Of a DNA stretch of 64,000 bases, positions 1 through 8,730 are shown in pieces. The stretch's first letter is position 1, and the number at the start of each line of letters is the position of its first letter. The DNA comes from Paraplanobispora takensis (lineage in GTDB: Bacteria > Actinomycetota > Actinomycetes > Streptosporangiales > Streptosporangiaceae): positions 248,001 through 312,000 of the forward strand of contig NZ_BOOK01000001.1 of the NCBI RefSeq assembly GCF_016863195.1, written 5' to 3'. Under the pieces are notes generated by a model. The model had not been told where the DNA came from, ran no database searches, and saw nothing but the letters and a program-made list of their open reading frames with translations. The position numbers were made by a program, and so were the translations under genes.

Positions 1-1
1 C

Positions 2-370
2 GAGCTGCGTGAGGCGGTGTTCCGGGTGTTCCAGCCGCTAGCGCAGGGGGAGCGGGCGCCGCAGCCGGATCTCGACGCCGTCGTCGCACTGCACGGTGAC
101 GGCGTCGCCCACGGCCGGTTGGAGGCGGCCGGCGGGCACTTCGGGTTCTCGTGGGGGACGCCGCGTACGATGCGGATCCTGCTCCGGGAGGTCGCGGCCT
201 CGGCGGTCGAGCTGCTCACACACGGGCCGCTGGATCGGCTCGGTGAGTGCCCCTCGTGCCACTGGTTGTTCCTGGACGTCAGCAAGAACCGCCGCCGCCG
301 GTGGTGCAGCATGGCCACCTGCGGCAGCCGCGACAAGTCGCGGCGCTACTACGCGGGGCGCTCCCTCTGA
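2..370 (+). CDS. CGNR zinc finger domain protein, 5' end outside window
   Basis: This is the C-terminal part of a CGNR zinc-finger protein; the reading frame is already open at the left edge of the window, so the start lies outside. The last 45 or so residues carry the family signature: CPSCHWLFLD, a run of basic residues (NRRRRW), then CSMATCGSRDKSRRYY. The usual CGNR tetrad reads CGSR here. Four cysteines in two CxxC-like pairs should bind zinc. Proteins of this family (formerly DUF1470/ABATE plus CGNR) are thought to be DNA-binding stress-linked regulators, but the exact role is not established. Nothing in the visible part gives the target. Confidence 0.85.
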   Translation, partial: ELREAVFRVFQPLAQGERAPQPDLDAVVALHGDGVAHGRLEAAGGHFGFSWGTPRTMRILLREVAASAVELLTHGPLDRLGECPSCHWLFLDVSKNRRRRWCSMATCGSRDKSRRYYAGRSL

Positions 371-421
371 AAAGGCGTCGGCCGGCCGGGACACGCCCGC
401 GCGGCCGGTCGCAGGGGTGTC

Positions 422-703
422 TCAGTACGGGTTCATCTGGTCCGGCACCGCGAGGTGCCCGCCCCGGCTTGTGGCACGCAGTCCCTGGTTCTCCAGGATC
501 GACGCCAGGGCTTTCCCGGAGGCGTCGTAGACGAGTTGGCAGGCCCCTGTCGGGTCTGTCCCGACACCGCTGCGGGCGAGCGCGATGTGCCGCTCGGCCT
601 GGGCGAGCATGGTGTCGGCGTGCTCCCGGTTCGGCGGCACCCGTTCCAACTGGCCTGCGTCCAGCATCGCGTCGATCCGAACGCGTCCTTGCATCCATCT
701 CAC
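422..703 (-). CDS. short HEPN-like protein, probably C-terminally shortened
   Basis: This 93-residue protein starts at GTG 703, with GGAG six bases upstream. It resembles the helical N-terminal part of actinobacterial HEPN-type proteins (regular pattern of A..H..A.., then QLVYDASGKAL, then GLRATSRGGH). Related proteins normally continue for another 30-50 residues with an arginine-rich helix; here translation stops nine residues after GGH. The catalytic Rx4-6H motif of HEPN ribonucleases is not visible. It may be a truncated relic or a short antitoxin-like variant. It converges with the CGNR gene. Family assignment is by motif pattern only. Confidence 0.5.
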   Translation of the reverse strand: MRWMQGRVRIDAMLDAGQLERVPPNREHADTMLAQAERHIALARSGVGTDPTGACQLVYDASGKALASILENQGLRATSRGGHLAVPDQMNPY

Positions 704-889
704 GGTGTGCTCCGGCTCTGAATCAGGGGATGGAGGGGCTTGCTCCGCAGGGACGCCACGAACGGATCACTCTGGTCTGCAGCCCACGACGCGGGTGAGA
801 TTTCGTTGTGTCCGCGACTACGGAAAACCGGATGCCAGTGCTCGAAACCGGCATGTACCCTGCGCGGGGACCGCAGGAGGGGAATTGTC

Positions 890-2500
890 GTGGGACACGT
901 CGAGGTCGGGCATCTGACATATGTGCTGCCGGATGGCAGGCCGTTGCTGGACGATGTGTCCTTCCGGGTCGGGGAGGGCGTGAAGGCGGCGCTCGTCGGG
1001 CCCAACGGGGCGGGGAAGACGACGCTGATGCGGCTGGTCGCCGGGGACGTCCAGGCGGTCGACGGCACCGTCGCGAGCTCCGGCGGGCTGGGGATCATGC
1101 GGCAGTTCATCGGGAGCATCAGGGACGGGCGGAACGTGCACGACCTGCTGGTCAGTGTGGCTCCCGAGCGGGTACGGCGGGCCGCCGAGGCGCTGGACGC
1201 CGCCGAGCTCGTGATGATGGAGCGCGACGACGAGAAGGCCCAGATGCGCTACGCGCAGGCCATCACGGACTACACCGACGCGGGCGGCTACGACATCGAG
1301 GTGCTCTGGGACACCTGCACCATGGCCGCCCTCGGCATTCCGTACGACCGGTGCAAGTACCGCGAGGTCAACACGCTGTCCGGGGGTGAGCAGAAGCGCC
1401 TGGTGCTGGAGGCGCTGTTGCGCGGGCCGGACCAGACGCTGCTGCTGGACGAGCCGGACAACTACCTGGACGTGCCGGGCAAGCTCTGGCTGGAGCAGGC
1501 GCTGCGCGAGACGCCCAAGACGGTGCTGCTGGTCAGCCACGACCGGGAACTGCTGGCCAACGCGGCCGACCGGATCATCACCGTCGAGTCGGGCAACGTC
1601 TGGGTGCACGGCGGCGGGTTCCGCACCTACGCGCAGGCCCGCAGGGAGCGCAACGAGCGCCTCGACGAGCTGAAGAAGCGCTGGGACGAGGAGCACGCCA
1701 AGCTCAAGCGCCTGGTGAACATGCTCAAGCAGAAGGCGAAGTACATGGACACCATGGCCGCCGCCTACCACTCGGCCCAGACCCGGCTGCGCAGGTTCGA
1801 GGAGGCGGGCCCGCCCGAGGCCGCCGCCAGGGACCAGCTCATCAGCATGCGGCTCAAGGGCGGCCGGACCGCCAAGCGGGCGGTGATCTGCGAGAACCTC
1901 GAACTCACCGGCCTGATGAAGCCGTTCGACCTGGAGATCTGGTACGGCGAGCGGGTCGCGGTGCTGGGCTCCAACGGCTCGGGCAAGTCACACTTCCTGC
2001 GGTTGCTCGCCGGCGAGGAGGTACGGCACAGCGGCGTCGCCAGGCTCGGCGCGCGGGTCGTCCCCGGGCACTTCGCGCAGACCCACGCCCGTCCCGAGCT
2101 GATCGGCCGCACGCCGTGCGAGATCGTCATGACCGAGCACGCGAAGCTGAAGAACGAGGCGATGAAGGTGCTGGCCCGCTACGAGCTGGCCGGGTCGATC
2201 GCCGAGCAGCGGTTCGAGACGCTCTCGGGCGGCCAGCAGGCGCGGCTGCAGATCCTGCTGCTGGAGCTGTCGGGGACCACGCTGCTGCTGCTGGACGAGC
2301 CGACCGACAACCTCGACCTGGCCAGCGCAGAGGCGCTGCAGGAGGGGCTGAACGCCTTCGACGGGACCGTGGTCGCGGTCACCCACGACCGCTGGTTCGC
2401 CGACGACTTCGACCGCTATCTGGTCTTCGGCTCCGACGGGCGGGTCTACGAGTCGCAGGAGCCGGTCTGGGACGAGACCCGGGTGGTGCGCCGGCGCTGA
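890..2500 (+). CDS. ABC-F family ATPase
   Basis: This is a soluble protein of about 536 residues with two ABC ATPase domains and no membrane segment, the hallmark of ABC-F proteins, which act on the ribosome (translation factors or antibiotic protection). Domain 1 has Walker A GPNGAGKT (about 37-44), signature LSGGEQKR (163-170) and LLLDEPDN. Domain 2 has GSNGSGKS (360-367), LSGGQQAR and LLLDEPTDN. A charged helical linker rich in Lys/Glu joins them, as in the family. The GTG start at 890 was chosen because AGGAGGGG lies seven bases upstream; the frame is open further 5' to 740. Whether it protects against a drug or is a housekeeping factor cannot be told. Confidence 0.9.
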   Translation: MGHVEVGHLTYVLPDGRPLLDDVSFRVGEGVKAALVGPNGAGKTTLMRLVAGDVQAVDGTVASSGGLGIMRQFIGSIRDGRNVHDLLVSVAPERVRRAAEALDAAELVMMERDDEKAQMRYAQAITDYTDAGGYDIEVLWDTCTMAALGIPYDRCKYREVNTLSGGEQKRLVLEALLRGPDQTLLLDEPDNYLDVPGKLWLEQALRETPKTVLLVSHDRELLANAADRIITVESGNVWVHGGGFRTYAQARRERNERLDELKKRWDEEHAKLKRLVNMLKQKAKYMDTMAAAYHSAQTRLRRFEEAGPPEAAARDQLISMRLKGGRTAKRAVICENLELTGLMKPFDLEIWYGERVAVLGSNGSGKSHFLRLLAGEEVRHSGVARLGARVVPGHFAQTHARPELIGRTPCEIVMTEHAKLKNEAMKVLARYELAGSIAEQRFETLSGGQQARLQILLLELSGTTLLLLDEPTDNLDLASAEALQEGLNAFDGTVVAVTHDRWFADDFDRYLVFGSDGRVYESQEPVWDETRVVRRR

Positions 2501-2613
2501 GAACCGCCGCCGGGCGGGTGCGTCCGGGCGCGCCGAGGAGGGGGCGTTAAAGACTTCCCCGCGTCCCCGCGTGTCCGGGCAGAGGCCGTCCGGGCAGGGG
2601 TTATGACGACTGG

Positions 2614-3426
2614 GTGACCCACAGTACTCGAGTCGTCAGCGCGCTCCTCCTGCTCCTCGTCGCCGGATGCTCCGGTGAGAAGAAGGACGTCACTCCGGAG
2701 CTGCGGCCGCTGGCCGTGAAGGAACAGGTCTCCTCCGTGGTCAAGGGCGGGGAGCGGTACGACGGCTACGTCGTGAACTGGGCCGGGGTGCTGGACAACC
2801 CCAACCCGTGGCACTTCGCCGAGCACGTGGTGGCCACCGTGGTCGCCAGGGACGCCAAGGGCGAGGAGGTCGTCCGGGCCGAGCAGCCGCTGGACGCCGT
2901 GCCCCCGGCGGGGTCGCTCTCCTTCACCGGCCAGGCGCTCGCGGAGCGCAGGCCGGCCAAGGTGACCATCGAGTACCGGCCGGCCGAGTGGCGTCCGGCG
3001 AGCCGGATCGTCTCCGAGCTCAGGCCGTTCCCGATCTCCGGGGTGCAGACCGACCGCAAGGACGACGGCAGGTACCTGGTCACCGGCTACGTCGGCACGC
3101 CGTACCGGCGCCCGGCGGGCACGCTGGCGGTCACGGCGCTCCTGCGCGATGAGGACGGCAGGCTGCTCGGCGGCGGGAGCACGTTCGTGGACGACGTGCG
3201 CGACGGGGTCAGGCGCCGGTTCGTCCTCGACATCGAGAGCGTCACCGACACCGGCAAGGTCGCCGAGACCGAGCTGGTCGCGCGGACGTGGGGGTCGAGC
3301 AGCCGCCCCTACGAGGACCTGGCGCTGGGCGGGGCCCTGCCGGTGCACACCGTCGAACCGACGACCTCGCCTTTCGAGAGGGACCGGGGACGCCAGGAGC
3401 CGCCCGGCGGCGACGCCCGGCCGTGA
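2614..3426 (+). CDS. predicted secreted lipoprotein, unknown function
   Basis: The 270-residue product starts with a short basic stretch, a leucine-rich hydrophobic core and a lipobox (LVAGC, Cys at about 19), so it should be a lipid-anchored extracellular protein. The rest looks like two beta-rich repeats of about 90 residues (each with a pattern like YVVNWAGVLDNPNPW or YLVTGYVGTPYRRPAG followed by D..G.. turns), resembling FxLYD/Ig-like domains of actinobacterial lipoproteins. No catalytic motif is visible. A 9-bp hairpin follows the stop codon. It sits between ABC-F and a sigma factor gene with no obvious functional link. Confidence 0.7.
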   Translation: MTHSTRVVSALLLLLVAGCSGEKKDVTPELRPLAVKEQVSSVVKGGERYDGYVVNWAGVLDNPNPWHFAEHVVATVVARDAKGEEVVRAEQPLDAVPPAGSLSFTGQALAERRPAKVTIEYRPAEWRPASRIVSELRPFPISGVQTDRKDDGRYLVTGYVGTPYRRPAGTLAVTALLRDEDGRLLGGGSTFVDDVRDGVRRRFVLDIESVTDTGKVAETELVARTWGSSSRPYEDLALGGALPVHTVEPTTSPFERDRGRQEPPGGDARP

Positions 3427-3457
3427 CCGGGGATTGCGGAGTCCGGGAAATCCCCGG
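3427..3457 (+). terminator. hairpin after lipoprotein gene
   Basis: CCGGGGATT at 3427-3435 pairs with AATCCCCGG at 3449-3457 across a 13-base loop, one base after the lipoprotein stop codon. There is no T-run, which is common for terminators in high-GC actinomycetes. Confidence 0.5.
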
Positions 3458-3627
3458 ATCCGGCATCGTCGATAACCATGAACACGGACAAACAGGCGCT
3501 CATCAATATTTATCCAATTAGGTCGACCGACGCTCTTTACTCCGGTTCCTAACATTCTGAATACGGTCCGTGTCGTTGTCGGCAAACCGGTGGAACTTGT
3601 AGTTATCAAACCATTACCGTCGGTCAC

Positions 3628-5106
3628 ATGAATGACAGTGTCCTGGTCGAAGCCCTGCGCGAGCGCGACGCGGGCGCGCTCGCCGCGCTCTACGACTCGT
3701 ACGCCGAAAGCCTCTACCGATACTGCCTGTCCATGCTGGAGGGAGCGGAAAACGCCCAGGCGGCGCTCCGGGACACGCTGATCGTGGCCGAGGCCCACAT
3801 TCACGCGCTCGCCGACGCCGATCGGCTGAAGCCGTGGCTGTTCGCCCTCGCCCGGCGGGAGTGCCTGCGGCGGCGCCCGGCCGTGGGCGCCGGAGCCGCC
3901 TCCGCCGAGCCGCCGGACGTCGGCGAGGACCAGGCCGACCTGCGGGTGATGGCCTGGAACGCCACCCGGAGCCTGCCGGAGGACGACCGCGAGCTCCTCG
4001 CGCTCCTCACCGTGCACGGCCTGTCCATGGCGGAGGTCGCCTCGTTGCTCGGGGTGCCGGTCAAGAGCGCCGAGGGGATGCTCGAAAGGGCCAAGGAGGG
4101 GCTGCGCGACGCGGTGACCGCCGAGGTCCTGGCCCGCAAGGGTCCCTACGACTGCGCAGAGCGGGCCCGGATCCTGACCGGGTTCTCCGGGGAGCTCACC
4201 GCCGGGATGCGCGAGCGGCTGGTCGGGCACATCGCCGACTGCGAGACCTGCGCACCGCACCGCTCCCGGCAGGTCTCCGCGAACAAGGTCTTCGACCTGC
4301 TGCCGCCCGCGCCCCTGCCGGAGACGCTCAAGGTGCGGCTGATGAGCTGCTTCGCCGACCCCGAGCTCATCCCCTACCGGCGCTACGTCGCCCGCAGGGC
4401 CGGCCTTCTCGACGCCGCCGGATTTCCCGTCGAGGGGATGGGCGGGCGCCCTGGCTGGGTTCACGCGGTGGCCGGTGTGGCGGCTGCGGTCGTGGCGGCG
4501 GCCGCCATCGCGGTGATCTTCGCTCACCTCGGCGGGCGGGCCGGCGAGACGGTCGCCGACATCGCCTCCGGCAGGCTGCCCGTGACCGGCGAGCCGCCGG
4601 GCGTCGGCCTGCCCTGGGATCCGAAGGCCGACAGCGGCCCCATGGCCCTGGAGTTCATCCCCCGCCGACCGGCCGCCCAGCCCGGTGCGGTGCCGGTCGA
4701 GCCGGTCACCGCCGACCCCGGCGGGCCCCCGTCCGGCGGCGGCGGCCCCGCGCGGCCGGACCGGCCCGATCCCGCGGACCCCGGCCCCGCCGACCCCGAT
4801 CCCGCCGAACCGGCCCCGTCGGGCGGGCAACCGGCTCCGACCGGCGGGATCGAGCCCACGATCGCGCCCACCACGCCGCCGCGCGACCACCAGGACGGAC
4901 GCCCGAGGCCCCGGCCCTGCCCCGTCCCGTCCCGTACGGCTCCCGCCCCGAAGCCGACGCCCACGCCGACGCGCACGACGGCCACCCCCACGCCGACGCG
5001 CGCGACGCCCGCACCGACGGTCACCTCCACCCCCACGCCGACGCCGACCGGCCAGGTCACCCCGAGTCCGACCGCTCCGGCTTCCAGCCAGGGGCCGGCC
5101 GCCTGA
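3628..5106 (+). CDS. ECF-type sigma factor fused to anti-sigma-like zinc motif, TM helix and Pro/Thr-rich tail
   Basis: The first 170 residues look like a sigma-70 ECF factor: region 2 (ALAALYDSYAESLYRYCLSML, 17-37) and region 4 with a helix-turn-helix (LSMAEVASLLGVPVKSAEGML, 132-152). The chain then runs into an HxxxCxxC motif (H201, C205, C208) of the kind found in zinc anti-sigma factors, one hydrophobic helix (about 281-299) and a long tail rich in Pro, Thr, Asp and Gly (about 345-492). The layout implies a membrane-anchored sigma factor that carries its own inhibitory module, with the tail outside the cell. No separate anti-sigma gene is adjacent. There is no Shine-Dalgarno site; TACCGT lies seven bases before ATG 3628, suggesting a leaderless message. 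Target genes are unknown. Confidence 0.8.
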   Translation: MNDSVLVEALRERDAGALAALYDSYAESLYRYCLSMLEGAENAQAALRDTLIVAEAHIHALADADRLKPWLFALARRECLRRRPAVGAGAASAEPPDVGEDQADLRVMAWNATRSLPEDDRELLALLTVHGLSMAEVASLLGVPVKSAEGMLERAKEGLRDAVTAEVLARKGPYDCAERARILTGFSGELTAGMRERLVGHIADCETCAPHRSRQVSANKVFDLLPPAPLPETLKVRLMSCFADPELIPYRRYVARRAGLLDAAGFPVEGMGGRPGWVHAVAGVAAAVVAAAAIAVIFAHLGGRAGETVADIASGRLPVTGEPPGVGLPWDPKADSGPMALEFIPRRPAAQPGAVPVEPVTADPGGPPSGGGGPARPDRPDPADPGPADPDPAEPAPSGGQPAPTGGIEPTIAPTTPPRDHQDGRPRPRPCPVPSRTAPAPKPTPTPTRTTATPTPTRATPAPTVTSTPTPTPTGQVTPSPTAPASSQGPAA

Positions 5107-5111
5107 CGGCG

Positions 5112-5159
5112 TCCGCGCCCCGGGGTCCCGGTTGCAGGGGCGGGACCCCGGGGTGCGGA
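5112..5159 (+). terminator. strong hairpin after the sigma factor gene
   Basis: A perfect 13-bp stem (CCCCGGGGTCCCG at 5118-5130 with its complement at 5141-5153) extends outward by six more pairs, one of them G-U, to about 5112-5159. The loop is ten bases. It begins six bases after the stop codon. Confidence 0.75.
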
Positions 5160-5334
5160 ATACCCCGTCCGAATGGCCGGACCGGGTGAACGAAATCTTT
5201 TCCGACGGACAAGACACACCTTCCACCTCGACCGATTACCGCTCGTATCCAGCATGTGTGCGTAGAGTCACTCCAGGGAATCTTGAACGCGGCCGTCCGC
5301 TGCACGGGACACGCGCGATTCAGGAGGGGGATTC

Positions 5335-6606
5335 ATGCACTCCGTCGGAAGAAGGCGTCACCGCGCCGCGGTGGTGGCCGGCCTCGCCTGCGTCCTGGTC
5401 GTCGGGACGGGCGCCCCGGTCGGCGCCCTGCCGGGCGCGGCCGGCCGTACGGCACCGGGATCGCCCGGCCCGTCATCCGACGAGGTGGCGGCCGCCAGGG
5501 CCGAGGCACGGGCGCGTGACGCGCGGTTCGGGGCGGCGACCGTACAGCTGGCCGCGGCCCAGGCCCGCCTTCAGGAGCTGACCGTCCGGGCCGAGAAGCT
5601 CGTCGAGCTCTACAACGGAGAGCTGGTCAAGACGGCGCGTGCCCAGGAGGCCCACCGCAAGGCCGGTGAGCGGGTGCTCGCCGCCGGGGCGCAGGTCGAG
5701 CAGGTCCGCCGGACGGTCGTCGCGATCGCCGCGCAGGGCTACGGCGAGATGGACCCGATGATGGCGATGATGGCCGACCTCGGCAGCGCGACCGAGCACG
5801 GCTATCTGCAGCGGGCCAGCATCCTCGCCCACATGAGCGGCGGGCAGGCCGAGACGCTGAGGCAGCTGCGCGACGCGCGGGAGGTCCTGGGCATCCTGCA
5901 GGCCCAGGCGGCCGACGCCTACACCGAGCAGCGGCGGTCGGCCGAGCGCGCGGCCGCCGCCAAGACCGCGGCCGAGCAGGCCGTCACCGAGCAGGTCGCC
6001 GAGACCCGCCGGCTGAAGGCGGTCCAGGCGGTGCTGGAGAAGCGGGCGGACCAGGCGCGCAGCACCGCCGAGAGGCTGGCCGGGGCGCGGCAGGCGGCGC
6101 TGGAGCGGGCCAGGCTCGCCCGCGAGCGCGCCCGCCAGGAACAGGAGCGGGCCGCGGCGGCCGGAAGGGACCGGGCGCGGGCCTCGGCGGCGGCCGGAAG
6201 GCCGGTCCCGCGCTGGGCGCTCGGCCATGGCCTGTCCTCGGACCGGGGCGACGTCGCCGCGGACTGGGCGCTCGCCCAGCTCGGCAAGCCGTACGTCTGG
6301 GCGGCGGACGGACCGGACAGCTTCGACTGCTCGGGCCTGACCATGCGGGCCTGGGAGCGGGCCGGCGTCAGGCTCGACCACTGGACCGGCACCCAGTGGA
6401 CCTCGGGCCCGCGCGTGCCGCTCGGCCAGCTCCGCCGGGGAGACCTGCTGTTCTTCGGTCAGGTCACCGACAATCCCGGCGACATCCACCACGTGGGGAT
6501 GTACATCGGCAGGGGGCTGATGATCCATGCCCCGCAGACCGGGGACGTGGTCAGGATCGCGCCGATCTGGCGAGGAGACCTCGTCGGCGCGACCCGTCCC
6601 GTCTGA
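5335..6606 (+). CDS. secreted NlpC/P60 peptidoglycan endopeptidase
   Basis: The 423-residue protein has an N-terminal signal peptide (basic start, hydrophobic core about 14-30, GAPVGA), a long Ala/Arg/Glu-rich coiled coil (about 45-290) and a C-terminal NlpC/P60 domain. The catalytic triad is visible: C332 in FDCSGL, H386 in HVGMYIG and H398 in HAPQTG. Such enzymes cut the D-Glu to diamino-acid bond of the peptidoglycan stem; the coiled coil usually docks on a regulator (RipC/Rv2190c-like architecture). AGGAGGGG precedes ATG 5335. A second paralogue lies at 32026-33069, but unlike that one this gene shows no c-di-AMP riboswitch upstream. Confidence 0.92.
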   Translation: MHSVGRRRHRAAVVAGLACVLVVGTGAPVGALPGAAGRTAPGSPGPSSDEVAAARAEARARDARFGAATVQLAAAQARLQELTVRAEKLVELYNGELVKTARAQEAHRKAGERVLAAGAQVEQVRRTVVAIAAQGYGEMDPMMAMMADLGSATEHGYLQRASILAHMSGGQAETLRQLRDAREVLGILQAQAADAYTEQRRSAERAAAAKTAAEQAVTEQVAETRRLKAVQAVLEKRADQARSTAERLAGARQAALERARLARERARQEQERAAAAGRDRARASAAAGRPVPRWALGHGLSSDRGDVAADWALAQLGKPYVWAADGPDSFDCSGLTMRAWERAGVRLDHWTGTQWTSGPRVPLGQLRRGDLLFFGQVTDNPGDIHHVGMYIGRGLMIHAPQTGDVVRIAPIWRGDLVGATRPV

Positions 6607-6609
6607 GGG

Positions 6610-7107
6610 TCAGTGACCCTCGTGCTCCTGCTCCTCGGCCCGCTTGATCGAGCGCGAGATCTCCTCCTCGGCCTCGACCCGGCCGACCCAGTTGGCGCCC
6701 TCGACGGACTTGCCGGGCTCCAGGTCCTTGTAGACCTCGAAGAAGTGCTGGATCTCCAGGCGGTCGAACTCCGGCACGTGGTGGATGTCGCGGATGTGCT
6801 CCATCCGGGGGTCGGTGGCCGGCACGCACAGGACCTTGTCGTCGCCGCCCTTCTCGTCGGTCATGCGGAACATGCCGACGGCGCGGCACTGGATCAGGCA
6901 GCCCGGGAAGGTCGGCTCCTGCAGCAGGACCAGGGCGTCGAGGGGGTCGCCGTCCTCACCCAGGGTGCCCTCGATGAAGCCGTAGTCGGCGGGGTACTGG
7001 GTGGACGTGAACAGCATCCGGTCGAGCCGCATGCGCCCCGTCTTGTGATCCACCTCGTACTTGTTCCTCTGTCCCTTGGGAATCTCAACGAGGACGTCGA
7101 ACTCCAC
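6610..7107 (-). CDS. ppa: inorganic pyrophosphatase (family I)
   Basis: This cytoplasmic enzyme hydrolyses pyrophosphate to phosphate and pulls biosynthetic reactions forward. The sequence has the class I signatures: [14 protein letters not shown] near the start, DYGFIEGTL, and the metal-binding [10 protein letters not shown]. About 165 residues is normal. The GTG at 7107 was chosen as start because GGAGG lies seven bases before it and because the protein then begins at [10 protein letters not shown] like its relatives; an in-frame upstream ATG exists at 7125. It converges with the NlpC/P60 gene (three bases between stops) and is divergent from dacB, an arrangement conserved in actinomycetes. 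Confidence 0.95.
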   Translation of the reverse strand: MEFDVLVEIPKGQRNKYEVDHKTGRMRLDRMLFTSTQYPADYGFIEGTLGEDGDPLDALVLLQEPTFPGCLIQCRAVGMFRMTDEKGGDDKVLCVPATDPRMEHIRDIHHVPEFDRLEIQHFFEVYKDLEPGKSVEGANWVGRVEAEEEISRSIKRAEEQEHEGH

Positions 7108-7199
7108 CGCGGTTCCTCCGCTCAAGCCCCCGGGTACTCCCGGTGGGGCGTTAGTGTCTCGTAGGCGTTAACTACCCGGATCGGTGAGAGGTCGGCGAC

Positions 7200-8582
7200 A
7201 TGATGCGGCGTGATCGGTGGGTGGCCGTGGTCACTCTCGTCATGCTGCAACTGTTCGTCGTCGCGGCCGGCGCCCACCTGCTCGTCAGCGGCACGCTGAC
7301 CGAGAAGGCGCCGGAACCGGTCGCTTCGCCGGAGCCGCCTCCCGTCCCGGTCGTCACCGCGGGTCCGGTGCTGGCCGCGGGTGGGAACGGACCTCTCCCT
7401 CCCAAGGGTACTTTGACCCGTCGCCTCACCGAGGCGCTGGGTGACCCCGCCCTGGGTGAGAGCGTGGGCGCCGCGGTCGTCGACGCCGAGAGCGGGACCC
7501 TGCTGTTCGGCAGCGGCCAGGACACGGGCATCACCCCCGCCTCCACCACCAAGCTCGTCACCTCCGTGGCCGCGCTGGCCTCTCTGGGGGCGGACAGCCG
7601 GCTGGCCACCCGCGTGGTCCGCGGCTCCTCGCCGAGTTCGATCATCCTGGTCGGCGGCGGGGACCCCACGCTGACGCGCGCCACGCCGGACTCCTCGCTG
7701 TACCCCCGGCCGGCCTCGCTGGCCACCCTCGCCTCGCGTACGGCCAAGGCCCTCAAGGCGGCCGGGACCACCAAGGTGAGCGTGGGCTACGACGACGGCC
7801 TCTACACCGGGCCGCGCACCGCCGCGAGCTGGAAGCCCGGCTACGTGCCCGAGGGCAGCGTCGCCCCGGTCACGGCGCTGATGGTCGACTCGGGCAAGGT
7901 CGCCCCCGGCGACCGCCAGCGGGTCGCCGACCCCTCCACGACCGCGTACGCGGCCTTCGCCTCGCTCCTGCGCAAGAACGGGATCACGGTCGCCAACAAG
8001 GCGGCCAGGCGGACCAGGGCCATCGTGAGCGCCGAGGAGATCGCCCGGGTCGAGTCCGCACCCGTCTACACCCTGGTGGAGCGGGCGCTGACGCTCAGCG
8101 ACAACGACCTGTCGGAGGCGCTGGCCCGGCAGGTGGCCCTCAAGGAGGGGCAGCCCGCCTCCTTCGACGGCGGCGCCGCGGCCGTGCTCGCGGTCCTGAC
8201 CCGCCTGAAGGCGGCCGACGGCGTACGGGTCTTCGACGGCAGCGGCCTGTCGCCCAAGAACCGCATCACCCCCGCGGCACTGGCCCGGCTGGTGGCGGTG
8301 GCCGCCTCCCCGGCCAACCCGCACCTGCACCCGGTCATCAGCGGCATGCCCGTGGCCGGGTTCTCCGGCACGCTGGGACACCGGTTCGGCAAGAGCGACT
8401 CCGCCTACGGGCTGGTCCGCGCGAAGACGGGCACCCTCGACGGCGTCAGCACGCTGGCCGGGCTCACCACCACCAAGGATGGCCGGCTGGTGACGTTCGC
8501 CTTCATGGCCGATGACGTCCCGGCCGGATGGGGTAAGGCAGAAGCGGCGCTCGATCGGCTGGCGGCGTCGGTGGTGAGCTGA
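7200..8582 (+). CDS. dacB: D-alanyl-D-alanine carboxypeptidase/endopeptidase (PBP4 type, S13)
   Basis: This 460-residue penicillin-binding protein trims or cuts peptidoglycan stem peptides outside the membrane. An N-terminal hydrophobic segment (about 8-29) exports it. The three active-site motifs are present: STTK (S115, K118), SDN (300-302) and KTG (409-411). The large insertion between the first two motifs fits the PBP4/S13 family. ATG 7200 follows directly from the ppa/dacB divergent promoter region. The last codons and stop fall inside a five-copy 16-bp tandem repeat, so the C-terminus (VVS) has been shaped by that repeat. Confidence 0.93.
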   Translation: MMRRDRWVAVVTLVMLQLFVVAAGAHLLVSGTLTEKAPEPVASPEPPPVPVVTAGPVLAAGGNGPLPPKGTLTRRLTEALGDPALGESVGAAVVDAESGTLLFGSGQDTGITPASTTKLVTSVAALASLGADSRLATRVVRGSSPSSIILVGGGDPTLTRATPDSSLYPRPASLATLASRTAKALKAAGTTKVSVGYDDGLYTGPRTAASWKPGYVPEGSVAPVTALMVDSGKVAPGDRQRVADPSTTAYAAFASLLRKNGITVANKAARRTRAIVSAEEIARVESAPVYTLVERALTLSDNDLSEALARQVALKEGQPASFDGGAAAVLAVLTRLKAADGVRVFDGSGLSPKNRITPAALARLVAVAASPANPHLHPVISGMPVAGFSGTLGHRFGKSDSAYGLVRAKTGTLDGVSTLAGLTTTKDGRLVTFAFMADDVPAGWGKAEAALDRLAASVVS

Positions 8583-8646
8583 GTCGGTGGTGAGCTGAGT
8601 CGGCGGCGAGCTGAGTCGGCGGCGAGCTGAGTCGGCGGCGAGCTGA
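8567..8646 (+). repeat. five tandem copies of a 16-bp repeat overlapping the dacB stop
   Basis: The unit GTCGGYGGYGAGCTGA recurs at 8567, 8583, 8599, 8615 and 8631. The first two copies have T at the variable positions and the last three have C. Each unit contains TGA; the first provides the dacB stop codon. Array length is a likely site of slippage. Confidence 0.9.
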
Positions 8647-8730
8647 GAGCGGACGGCGGGCGCCCGGCCGGGACCGCCGCGGCGAAGGCCGCGCAGGGAG
8701 ACCGCGCGGCACGAAGGGAGAGCACGTACG

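Noticed and set aside
3592-3624. ECF-type autoregulatory promoter (GGAAC..CGTC) before the sigma gene
   Set aside because: Spacing (21 bases) is longer than the usual 16-17; left as a weak possibility.
2446-5226. 926-codon minus-strand frame
   Set aside because: Antisense shadow of the lipoprotein and sigma factor genes; Arg/Gly-rich product with no family resemblance.
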